Below, piece by piece: positions 1 through 7,192 of a DNA stretch of 41,768 nucleotides (the first letter of the stretch is position 1; every line of letters begins with the position of its first letter). The DNA lies in the NCBI GenBank assembly GCA_002482845.1, contig DLGT01000148.1, positions 1-41,768 on the forward strand, written 5' to 3'. Both the position numbers and the translations under genes were made by a program. The DNA is from Saprospiraceae bacterium UBA7687 (lineage in GTDB: Bacteria > Bacteroidota > Bacteroidia > Chitinophagales > Saprospiraceae). Below the pieces are notes generated by a model. It worked only from the letters and a program-made list of their open reading frames with translations, was not told where the DNA came from and made no database searches.

Positions 1-259
1 ACACAAAGTATTCTACACTCCCAGGTAAAAGGTCTAGAGAAGATTTCTGTGATTAAGAAAAAAGTACTTATTCTAAAAATATTATACATCTATCTGAACT
101 TTTTTTGCTATTATTACGTAATACAATATGACTTTTCGATATTATTATTTGTACCTAACGTTTTTAGCCCATACCGTCTAGAAATGTTGTTCTCAAAGTC
201 TAATTTTAGTAATTTTTATTACGAACTGGTATGAGTTCATAATCTTTAAATTTACTAAA
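1..259. other. AT-rich left edge, no supported gene
   Basis: This stretch is AT-rich. A 61-codon plus-strand ORF (49-234) starts with GTG, is dominated by Phe, Tyr, Ile and Leu, and has no recognisable motif, so I do not call it a gene. The window begins inside unknown context. Confidence 0.4.
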
Positions 260-412
260 ATGTTAGATTCAATTTTAGCTGCTGTTTTCTCTGGATGTGT
301 AAATTATTTTTTTGATCTTTTAATAGGACAAATAAAACCCAAAAGAAAAGCAAAAAAGAAACCCAAAAGAAAAGCAAAAAAGACAAAAGATGACGATATG
401 CAGTCTGAATAA
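260..412 (+). CDS. small basic protein, 50 aa, unrecognised
   Basis: A 50-codon ATG ORF. The N-terminal half is hydrophobic (about residues 4-25, including AAVFSG and NYFFDLLIG). The C-terminal half is strongly basic and contains the octapeptide KPKRKAKK twice in tandem, encoded by two identical 24-bp copies at 335-358 and 359-382. The tail is acidic (DDD). It overlaps the next small ORF by 23 bp in another reading frame. A hydrophobic helix with a basic tail suggests a small membrane-anchored peptide, but I do not recognise a family. Chance occurrence in AT-rich DNA is possible; the repeated motif and the overlapping partner argue mildly for a real gene. Confidence 0.4.
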   Translation: MLDSILAAVFSGCVNYFFDLLIGQIKPKRKAKKKPKRKAKKTKDDDMQSE

Positions 413-488
413 TTTAAACATAGTAATAGGCCTATTCTTGGGCATTATAATATATCAACTGATTAAAAGATTGGTTTTAAAGAAGTAG
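390..488 (+). CDS. tiny predicted membrane peptide, 32 aa
   Basis: An ATG ORF of 32 codons overlapping the end of the preceding basic ORF. It encodes one hydrophobic helix (about residues 9-24, core VIGLFLGIIIYQL) followed by a basic end (IKRLVLKK), the layout of a single-pass small membrane protein with positive-inside topology. No family is recognised. With the preceding ORF it could form a two-gene unit of small membrane proteins. It is short enough to be chance. Confidence 0.35.
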   Translation: MTICSLNNLNIVIGLFLGIIIYQLIKRLVLKK

Positions 489-512
489 CATTGTTTTATA
501 TTAAATAATCGC

Positions 513-674
513 TCACCAATCCAAATTAATCCCCTGTTTCATAGCTTTAAAATAGTTTGCCCGTAACATTTCTTAAAGCTTGATGTAATTTTTTTGATGC
601 TTATCAAAAATATGCGGAGCAAACCAAAATTCAGTGTGTACTGCAAAAATTAATAGTCTATTATGGTGTTTGGT
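513..674 (-). pseudogene. decayed coding fragment with in-frame stop
   Basis: On the minus strand one frame stays open for 54 codons except for a single TAA at 575-573. It has no start codon. The translation looks protein-like: it contains FAVHTEFWFAPHIF before the stop and MLRANYFKAMKQ after it, ending INLDW and a TGA at 515-513. This looks like the C-terminal remnant of a lost gene. I cannot assign a family, and a chance reading frame is possible. Confidence 0.3.
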
Positions 675-707
675 CTATATTGCTAATCATCGACAACCAC
701 CCCTAAA

Positions 708-741
708 ACAAAAAATCCCTAATCAATTAAGATTAAGGATT
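708..741 (-). terminator. terminator downstream of the tRNA gene
   Basis: On the minus strand the stem AATCCTTAATC pairs with GATTAGGGATT, with one G-U pair, around a short loop. A run of six T follows. It lies 12 bp beyond the tRNA 3' end, as expected for a Rho-independent terminator of that transcript. Confidence 0.6.
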
Positions 742-752
742 CTTTATATGGG

Positions 753-826
753 TGGGCCCACCAGGACTTGAACCTGGGACCACCTGATTATGAGTCAGGT
801 GCTCTAACCAGCTGAGCTATAGGCCC
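753..826 (-). tRNA. tRNA with CAT anticodon, probably tRNA-Ile2
   Basis: A 74-nt cloverleaf on the minus strand. The acceptor arms are GGGCCTA and TGGGCCC, the D arm contains AGCTGGTTA, the anticodon stem is CCTGA/TCAGG around the loop CTCATAA (anticodon CAT), and the T arm contains TTCAAGT. CCA is not encoded. A CAT anticodon can belong to elongator Met, initiator Met or the lysidine-modified Ile2. The GGGCC acceptor stem resembles isoleucine tRNAs, so I favour tRNA-Ile2 (reading AUA after TilS modification), with elongator tRNA-Met as the alternative. Confidence 0.85.
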
Positions 827-869
827 TGCTTGTGCGACTTGACTATTCGGCAAATCTTCTTAGCGGGTG

Positions 870-900
870 CAAAATTAAGAAGTTTTACCATTCTAACAAG
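870..900 (-). promoter_or_regulatory. Bacteroidota-type promoter for the tRNA
   Basis: On the minus strand a TTG at 899-897, a 19-bp spacer and TAATTTTG (877-870) fit the Bacteroidota sigma-A consensus TTTG-N19-TAnnTTTG. The tRNA 5' end lies about 44 bp downstream. Confidence 0.55.
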
Positions 901-947
901 TTTCAATCAAAGAATTTCCTAAAATAATACACAACTTCTTTACTTTT

Positions 948-2306
948 TCAATAATAAGTCAGCCCTTCTTGCCATTTTCCACGTTTCAGATAGATGTAAC
1001 TAAGCAAAAACATAATGCCCCAATATACCCATTCACTCATCCACGCCACTTCTAGTCCTAATCCAAGTTTTTCTGTCACTAGCCATACATAAACTAAATA
1101 TGATATAATCCCTACCAACTCAATGTAAAAGACAATCTTTGTTTTTCCAGTAGCGACTACGGCATTCAGCCAAATCACACCGATACATAATATCAGCATG
1201 GCTAGACTTACTACCCTCAGCGGACCAATGCCTGAAGATACAAAATCATCTCCTTGTCCATAAAGATCCAAGAATAGTGATGGGTAAATATTGAGAATAG
1301 ATACAAAAACAAACATTCCTGTAAAACTAATGATACTCATTCTTCTGATGATGTCAAAAATTTCTTCAGCTCGCCCCTGTCCTATGAGATTACTGATAAT
1401 GGTATTGGCTGACGAACCGAATGCCCAAGAAAATACTCCGCTCAATCCAAATAGATTTCGCATGGCTTGGGTTACAGCTTGTTCGGAATACGTGTAATTT
1501 CTGCTGATGAGTATAAAAAACACCCACCAAGATCCAGTACTAATCGCATATTGACTCATCAAAGGCAGTCCTTGTGTAAATACCAATTTGATAGTTTTGA
1601 TACTAAATGTGTAAACGGGTTTGATGTTAAATTTGCTTGATATCCGCAATCCTCTGATCAAGGCAATGATGGTAAGCATACCGATAAATTCTGAGATGAC
1701 GGAAGCATATGCCGCTCCATTAAAACCCATCTCAGGCAATCCCAATTTCCCGAATATAAGACCGTAATCTAGCGCTAAATTCAGACTTGACTGAATCAAA
1801 GCAATGACGATCAGGTATTTGGTTTGTTGTAGACTGATTAAGTAGGCATTTTGCATTTGAAGACTGTACAGAAAGAATAGCCCACATACTCGGATGTCTA
1901 GGAAGTCTGAAGCCATTTTGGCAGCTTCGGGGTCAATACCTACCATGACCATCAGTGGATGTACAAATAGCCACGTGCCTATCATAAATAAGGTAGCTAA
2001 GCCTGTAGATAGCAGCAAGCCATGCCATAGGGTAGAGAATATTTCGTTGCGGTTTTCTTCGCCTGCTCGCCTAGACATGATGGCAAGTAATGCATTGTTA
2101 AGTCCATATCCCAACGCTGAAAATATCAAATAATAAACACCCGTAATCCCTGCCATTGCAAGTTCTACGCTGCCTAGATGACCTAGAAAAGTGGCATTGA
2201 TCAGGTAGTTGATCTCAGGTATCAACTTGGCCATACTGATAGGTAAGGTCAGCAGGATGATACCCCAAACGGAAGTATCTACTTTTAAAGATGTGCCGCC
2301 TGCCAT
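948..2306 (-). CDS. MATE family efflux transporter
   Basis: A 452-aa polytopic membrane protein of the multidrug and toxic compound extrusion family, expected to export organic cations or drugs using a cation gradient. About twelve membrane segments fall in two similar halves, and length matches NorM/DinF-type proteins (about 450 aa). Family-like features are the N-terminal LPISMAKLIPEINYLINATFLG stretch (residues 16-37), with TFLGHLG before the second helix, and an SRRAGEENR loop near residue 77. The ATG start lies only 4 bp after the stop of the upstream carboxypeptidase gene, which suggests co-transcription. The substrate cannot be read from the sequence. Confidence 0.9.
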   Translation of the reverse strand: MAGGTSLKVDTSVWGIILLTLPISMAKLIPEINYLINATFLGHLGSVELAMAGITGVYYLIFSALGYGLNNALLAIMSRRAGEENRNEIFSTLWHGLLLSTGLATLFMIGTWLFVHPLMVMVGIDPEAAKMASDFLDIRVCGLFFLYSLQMQNAYLISLQQTKYLIVIALIQSSLNLALDYGLIFGKLGLPEMGFNGAAYASVISEFIGMLTIIALIRGLRISSKFNIKPVYTFSIKTIKLVFTQGLPLMSQYAISTGSWWVFFILISRNYTYSEQAVTQAMRNLFGLSGVFSWAFGSSANTIISNLIGQGRAEEIFDIIRRMSIISFTGMFVFVSILNIYPSLFLDLYGQGDDFVSSGIGPLRVVSLAMLILCIGVIWLNAVVATGKTKIVFYIELVGIISYLVYVWLVTEKLGLGLEVAWMSEWVYWGIMFLLSYIYLKRGKWQEGLTYY

Positions 2307-2310
2307 ATTG

Positions 2311-3126
2311 TTAATGTTGTATTTTGCAAGTAGGACTGATGCCTAAAATATAATTTTTGACCACGTCGATTTCTATGGCTGTATCTGATCCCAAAAACCC
2401 AGAGATCATATCATTTGTCAATGAAGAAGCTGCCAATTCCGTCAGCTGTTCCGAAATAGGCATATACGTCCAATGCCATTTTTCTTCGTAATATCCTGTA
2501 TTCCTATCAGTACCGTGTTTGGTATATGGTTGACAAAATCCATATTGACTTGCATTTGCTGAGAGCCATTGGTAGATTTTAAGACCTTCACCGGATTCAA
2601 ACCATTTATTGTCAAATGAATTGAAGTCCATATCCGTACCCCAATGATGTCTTGATGTACCTGGCATTGAGCTATACTGTAAGATTTTTTTTGCTCGTGC
2701 AAAATCATTATTTATATCTTGGGCAGCATTCACATTATCTTCGAGAATGGTTTTGCCTGTCCATTTATTTTCCCAAATTCTTTTTTGGTTATCAAAATTT
2801 CTAGTGGCTGACCTTATTTTTAGGAAGACGCCATCTTTGGCGGCAGCATCATACATTTTTATAAAGGCTTCCAATACATCTTTTCGGATATACCTTATTT
2901 CTTCATCTCTGTATTTAGCTGGAATACTAGTAAAATCTGGGTGGGTAGATGGATCAAATTTTCCCATCAAGTACGCTGTTGTAAATTCTGTATTTCCAGT
3001 ACTCTGTGAGATTGTTTTAGTTTTGATATCGCTGATAGAAATAGGAGCTTCAGATTTCTGTGCCTTGCAAGTAATTAAACTTAGCGATATTAATGTAAAT
3101 GCAAGGATAAATTTTGAAGTTCCCAT
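2311..3126 (-). CDS. VanY-type D-alanyl-D-alanine carboxypeptidase lipoprotein (peptidase M15)
   Basis: A 271-aa M15 peptidase predicted to trim the terminal D-Ala from peptidoglycan stem peptides in the periplasm. The zinc-site motif SxHxxGxxxD appears as SRHHWGTDMD (S158, H160, D167) and the second part as EKWHW (H218). The upstream SATRNFDNQKRIW segment matches the family's substrate-binding region. The N-terminus is a lipoprotein signal with the lipobox LITC (Cys20), so the enzyme is likely membrane-anchored. It sits 10 bp after a small membrane protein gene and 4 bp before the MATE gene. Family assignment is strong; LD- versus DD-carboxypeptidase specificity is not resolved. Confidence 0.88.
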   Translation of the reverse strand: MGTSKFILAFTLISLSLITCKAQKSEAPISISDIKTKTISQSTGNTEFTTAYLMGKFDPSTHPDFTSIPAKYRDEEIRYIRKDVLEAFIKMYDAAAKDGVFLKIRSATRNFDNQKRIWENKWTGKTILEDNVNAAQDINNDFARAKKILQYSSMPGTSRHHWGTDMDFNSFDNKWFESGEGLKIYQWLSANASQYGFCQPYTKHGTDRNTGYYEEKWHWTYMPISEQLTELAASSLTNDMISGFLGSDTAIEIDVVKNYILGISPTCKIQH

Positions 3127-3136
3127 GTATAAAATT

Positions 3137-3493
3137 TTATGATTTTAAGCTTTTAGTTTTATTTTGGAAGAAGCTTGCAATAAAGAAAATCAGTGAAAAA
3201 AAACAAGTTAAAGCCATCAAGCCATATCTGACTACATCATCGTGATCCACATTTTCATAGGCTGTATATGTAGCTTTGGCTAAACCTAAAAACACCAAAG
3301 CTGTGATAACTGCCGCAGCATTTATCTGTCCTTTTAATCCAAATTTAATTCCATTATTGAGAGAAAGTAGTACCACCGCTACCAATAATGGAAGCAGGTC
3401 TATAATGGATGGTGTGAGCGTATTTATGTAGCCCCATGTACTCACCACCATCATAGTGACTACGTTTATTAGATTTGCTTTTTGAGCGTTCAT
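3137..3493 (-). CDS. small polytopic membrane protein, unknown function
   Basis: A 118-aa protein with about four hydrophobic segments (roughly residues 8-25, 32-45, 58-73 and 88-109), separated by short loops that include a charged YENVDHDDVV segment. Its size and layout recall several small four-helix membrane families of Bacteroidota, but I do not recognise a specific one. It lies in the minus-strand series, 28 bp after the DUF6265 gene and 10 bp before the VanY-type gene, and is probably co-transcribed with them. Confidence 0.75.
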   Translation of the reverse strand: MNAQKANLINVVTMMVVSTWGYINTLTPSIIDLLPLLVAVVLLSLNNGIKFGLKGQINAAAVITALVFLGLAKATYTAYENVDHDDVVRYGLMALTCFFSLIFFIASFFQNKTKSLKS

Positions 3494-3521
3494 TTGTTTG
3501 TAATATATTGAAAATCAGTTA

Positions 3522-3986
3522 CTATTCTTTTAATTTTTTCATTTCAAAACCTTTGCCTTCACTTTGTTTGCCATACACATTGCAAAACAAAGTACTATCT
3601 GATGTTTTGAAATAATCTATTTGATTAGGGAAGTCGTGCGTCATATTTACAAAATGCAAGCTATCCGCAGATGTACTTTCCATTTTAAATTGGACACCTT
3701 TGCCATTATTTTGATCTACCACTTTTGCTTCATAAATAAGGTCTGAACCTTCTTGATAGATTCTTAAGTTTTCGGTGATCTTTCCTACTTTCGGAGCATA
3801 GACGTTTCCTATCCATTCGTTGTTTTGAAATGCCCAACTCTCAATGCTCGAGCTATCTTGTGTAATCCAAGTGCCTTGAAGCCACATAAATTCTTGAAGA
3901 TTCAGTTTTTTTGGCTCTGATTTGCATGAAAAAATCAACAACATTCCAAAAACAAAAGTATTTCTTAATAAATTGGATATATTCAT
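3522..3986 (-). CDS. DUF6265-like lipoprotein
   Basis: A 154-aa exported protein. The signal ends in a lipobox-like FSC (Cys21), so it is probably a lipoprotein. The mature part shows the DUF6265 pattern: an early WLQGTW motif, then an E-W pair (SIESWAF), a G-containing turn, LRIYQEG, and a late MTHDFPNQIDYF. This pattern recalls lipocalin-like beta-barrels in which WLxGTW opens the first strand. Ligand and role are unknown. Spacing to neighbours (28-31 bp) is compatible with the same operon as the dipeptidyl peptidase. Confidence 0.75.
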   Translation of the reverse strand: MNISNLLRNTFVFGMLLIFSCKSEPKKLNLQEFMWLQGTWITQDSSSIESWAFQNNEWIGNVYAPKVGKITENLRIYQEGSDLIYEAKVVDQNNGKGVQFKMESTSADSLHFVNMTHDFPNQIDYFKTSDSTLFCNVYGKQSEGKGFEMKKLKE

Positions 3987-4017
3987 AAAGGAAAACGCTT
4001 ATAAGGTGAATATTAAA

Positions 4018-6189
4018 CTATATTTTTTCAAAAATAAAATTGGTCATCTTGGTATATAAATGGATCGTAGCATTGTCACCATAGATGCCATGATTTCTAT
4101 TCGGATAATAGTAGGTATCAAATTGTTTATTGGCTTTTATGAGCGCATTTGCCATCTCTACAGCATGTTGGAAGTGTACATTATCATCAGCCATGCCATG
4201 TACTAACAGGTAGTTGCCCTTAAGTCTATCTGCAAAATAAACTGGTGAATTGTCTGCATAACCTTTGGCATTTTCAGCTGTCGTACGCATATATCTTTCT
4301 GTATAGACACTATCATACCACTTCCAATTGGTCACAGGTGCCACAGCAATGGCCGCTTTAAACACATCATTTCCTTTGAGAATACACAAGGAAGACATAT
4401 ATCCACCGTAACTCCATCCGAAGATACCGATTCTTTCTTTATCCACAAAAGACTGATTGCCCATATATTTTGCGGCTTCTATTTGGTCTATGGTTTCATA
4501 ATGACCAAGTTGTAAGTAAGTCATTTTTTCAAACTCTTCTCCTCGTCCGCCTGTGCCACGACCATCTACACAAACAACAATATAGCCAGCTTGAGCAATC
4601 ATTTGATTCCACCAATAACCTGTACCTTTCCAGCTATCTGTCACGGATTGACTACCAGGACCACTGTACTGCGTCATAAATACAGGATATTTCCTAGTAG
4701 GATTAAAGTCTCTAGGTTTGATCATCCATCCATTCAGTTTTACATTTTCTGAAGTTGTAAAAGAGAAAAACTCAACTGGAGAAACACCATAACTTTCTTG
4801 GATTTTACCATAATTGACATTGTCTTCTATGGTTCTGATTTTTTTACCACTTCTATCAAAAACGACATATGTAGGTGCAGTATTGATGGTACTATAACTA
4901 TTAGAAAAATAATCAAAGGTGCTACTAAATTGGGCATTGTTGGTACCGCTTAAAGATGGTGTCAGATTCGTTAGATTTTTGCCATCAAGATCTATAGAAA
5001 ATACATGTTTTTCCATTGGAGACTTTTCAGCTGCTTGGAAATATACTTTTTTGTTTTTTTCATCCACACCATAAAACTGTGTCACGTCATAATCTCCAAC
5101 TGTCAGTTTTACTTTTTGTTTACCATCCATACCCATAAGATAAAGTTGATTGTAACCTTCTTTTTCAGATGACCACACGAATGATTTTCCATCTTTTAGA
5201 AATGTAAGATCATCTGTGATATCAATGTAATATCTGTTTTTCTCTTCGTAGAAAACACTTGATTTAGCATTTTTAACATCTACGAGATATAATTGTAAAT
5301 GATTCTGATGCCTGTTCATTTTGAAAACACAAAGTTGGTTGGCATCCGTGGTCCATTTTACTCTAGGGATATACATATCAGTCATATCACCCAAGTCAGC
5401 TTTGGCAGATTTGCCCTGCATAATATCGTATATCAATGCGGACACTTCGGCATTTTTTTCGCCTACTTTGGGATACTTAAATGTCTGGTCCGTGGGATAC
5501 ATGCCATCATTGTATAGTTGCATGGTAAACTGTGGTACCTGACTTTCGTCAAATCTTATGAATGCTATTTTTTTGCTATCAGGTGACCAATAAAAAGCAC
5601 GTGTGAAACCAAATTCTTCTTCATAAACCCAATCAGACATACCATTGATAATTTTATTGACACTACTATCAGTGGTAATTTGCGTGATGTTGTTGTTCTT
5701 TAGGTTTTTGTAATACAGGTTATTGTTGAATACAAAAGCGATTTTCTCTCCATCAGGTGAAAATAAAGGATTCACGATTTTGCCATGCGGATATACTTGT
5801 GCAAGTACATTTGCCTTTCTATCATAAATATGACAGTTTACCTTTGAAGAATGTCTGTATATAGATTCATCTTCAGATTCTATGAGCATGAGAGATTCGT
5901 CTTCACTGAATGTATATCCACTATAATCTCCCGAAAATCCTGCTTTGTCTTTATGTTCTTTTGCATCAAATATTGTCTCTACAAGTGAACCTGTAGTAAT
6001 GTCAAATTTTTTTATATCCCCATCTCTCCTTGCAGAATAATGTCTACCATCTTTCATAAAATTGAATCCAGGCACAGACTTGGTCCTAAACTCAAATTTT
6101 GCATAAATATCGTCAATGGTGATGGGTTTTTGGGCTGAGATAGAAGATATACAAAAACAAAAGATAGATAAATAAAGAAATTTGGACAT
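4018..6189 (-). CDS. dipeptidyl peptidase IV family protein (S9B)
   Basis: A 723-aa secreted serine peptidase with a cleavable signal peptide (cut near SAQ, residue 20). Residues about 30-480 form the beta-propeller domain, which contains the DWVYEEE segment (186-192) that supplies the double-Glu N-terminus anchor in DPP IV. Residues about 490-723 form the alpha/beta-hydrolase domain. The catalytic serine is in GWSYGG (S593), the aspartate in GMADDN (D668/D669) and the histidine in NRNHG (H700). It should release Xaa-Pro or Xaa-Ala dipeptides from peptide N-termini in the periplasm. Length is normal and all motifs are intact. It follows csaA by 63 bp. Confidence 0.93.
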   Translation of the reverse strand: MSKFLYLSIFCFCISSISAQKPITIDDIYAKFEFRTKSVPGFNFMKDGRHYSARRDGDIKKFDITTGSLVETIFDAKEHKDKAGFSGDYSGYTFSEDESLMLIESEDESIYRHSSKVNCHIYDRKANVLAQVYPHGKIVNPLFSPDGEKIAFVFNNNLYYKNLKNNNITQITTDSSVNKIINGMSDWVYEEEFGFTRAFYWSPDSKKIAFIRFDESQVPQFTMQLYNDGMYPTDQTFKYPKVGEKNAEVSALIYDIMQGKSAKADLGDMTDMYIPRVKWTTDANQLCVFKMNRHQNHLQLYLVDVKNAKSSVFYEEKNRYYIDITDDLTFLKDGKSFVWSSEKEGYNQLYLMGMDGKQKVKLTVGDYDVTQFYGVDEKNKKVYFQAAEKSPMEKHVFSIDLDGKNLTNLTPSLSGTNNAQFSSTFDYFSNSYSTINTAPTYVVFDRSGKKIRTIEDNVNYGKIQESYGVSPVEFFSFTTSENVKLNGWMIKPRDFNPTRKYPVFMTQYSGPGSQSVTDSWKGTGYWWNQMIAQAGYIVVCVDGRGTGGRGEEFEKMTYLQLGHYETIDQIEAAKYMGNQSFVDKERIGIFGWSYGGYMSSLCILKGNDVFKAAIAVAPVTNWKWYDSVYTERYMRTTAENAKGYADNSPVYFADRLKGNYLLVHGMADDNVHFQHAVEMANALIKANKQFDTYYYPNRNHGIYGDNATIHLYTKMTNFIFEKI

Positions 6190-6252
6190 GATGAACTATA
6201 TGTGTTTTAAATAATACAAATAATAAAACTCTAACCGTCAATAAAAAGTTGC

Positions 6253-6582
6253 TTAAGCGATCCGCCAACCATTATCTACCGCTCTTTCTGGCATCAAAAG
6301 TGTAATTTCCTTATTCAAACCTACCACACCAAGTACCAAACACTCTGACATAAAATCGGCTATCTGCTTAGGTGGAAAATTGACGACGGCGATAATTTGT
6401 TTTCCTAGAAGTGTGTCCATAGAATACAAATGAGTAATCTGTGCAGAACTTTTTTTAATCCCGTATGCACCAAAATCAATGGTAAGTTTGTAAGATGGAT
6501 TTCTCGCTTTCGGAAAATCACTCACTGAAAGGATGGTCCCAACACGCATCTCTACTTTTTCAAATTCTTCCCAACTAAGCAT
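6253..6582 (-). CDS. csaA: CsaA-type tRNA-binding/chaperone protein
   Basis: A 109-aa single-domain protein of the tRNA_bind (OB-fold) family. It opens with WEEFEKVEMRVGTI, contains the FPKARNPSYKL loop, and ends with the VDNGWRIA-type tail typical of CsaA (about 110 aa). CsaA is an export-related chaperone and tRNA-binding protein in Bacillus; its role in Bacteroidota is not established. It is divergent from the Cys-rich gene at 6737, sharing a 154-bp intergenic region. On its strand TATTTTTG (6633-6626) is a plausible -7 element, but no clear -33 is seen. Confidence 0.85.
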   Translation of the reverse strand: MLSWEEFEKVEMRVGTILSVSDFPKARNPSYKLTIDFGAYGIKKSSAQITHLYSMDTLLGKQIIAVVNFPPKQIADFMSECLVLGVVGLNKEITLLMPERAVDNGWRIA

Positions 6583-6718
6583 AACTATAACCGTATTTCT
6601 ATGTTATTTCGATAATAATAATCGCCAAAAATAGTCATCTATCTGCTAAAATTGTGTTAAACAGACATTTTTTAAGTTGTCAGATAGAACAAATTAATCT
6701 TTCTATTAAATATTCCAC

Positions 6719-6726
6719 TATCTTTG
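6719..6726 (+). promoter_or_regulatory. TAnnTTTG -7 element before the Cys-rich gene
   Basis: TATCTTTG fits the Bacteroidota -7 consensus. It ends about 10 bp before the ATG, so the 5' UTR would be only a few bases. No good -33 TTG is present at 19-21 bp spacing, so support is moderate. Confidence 0.4.
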
Positions 6727-6736
6727 TTGCCAATAT

Positions 6737-7096
6737 ATGAGATACATCGCTTTAATATTTGCTTTTTTAATCTTCGGGCAGTCACTTTCTGTGTGTGCTC
6801 CAGATATTGCATTTGTTCCAAAGGATGTACCTACACAAGTATGCAATGCGCCATCATCTGAAAAAAAACATAGTTGCTGCAAAAGCAAAGAGCATGATAC
6901 CAAAGAAGAACAAGAAGATGGTTGTTGTGGCGAAGGCTGTAAATGTTTCAGTTGCATAAAGGTATTTGTTCATTATTTATTGGGCAAAGCAGAATCATCA
7001 TTTACAGAAAATATATTTGCAGAACGCAATATTTCTCCAGTTTTGGTTCATTCTTTTGATTTTCACTACACACTCATCAATCCACCACGGGTTTAG
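6737..7096 (+). CDS. exported Cys-rich protein preceding a heavy-metal TonB receptor
   Basis: A 119-aa protein with a signal peptide (about residues 1-20) and a cluster of cysteines: HSCCKSK near residue 47, then DGCCGEGCKCFSC around residues 61-73. The clustered CC, CxC and CxxC groups suggest metal binding. It lies directly upstream of, and in the same direction as, a TonB-dependent receptor with a heavy-metal-associated domain, separated by 96 bp. The context suggests a periplasmic or surface partner in copper or other transition-metal handling; that role is inference. I do not know a named family. Confidence 0.75.
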   Translation: MRYIALIFAFLIFGQSLSVCAPDIAFVPKDVPTQVCNAPSSEKKHSCCKSKEHDTKEEQEDGCCGEGCKCFSCIKVFVHYLLGKAESSFTENIFAERNISPVLVHSFDFHYTLINPPRV

Positions 7097-7192
7097 AAAG
7101 TAAATTTTAAGGGCTAGCCATGTCCAAAAACAAGATTTTAGCCAGTTTAAGGTCTAAAGTTTTATCAATTTTACTTTACTAAATTCAACAAA

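Noticed and set aside
49..234. 61-codon plus-strand ORF at the left edge
   Set aside because: Starts with GTG, composition is biased to Phe/Tyr/Ile, and it has no motif; typical of AT-rich non-coding DNA.
7120..7182. 20-codon ATG ORF (MSKNKILASL...) between the Cys-rich gene and the TonB receptor
   Set aside because: Too short and without a motif or a control-codon run; I see no attenuator structure before the receptor.
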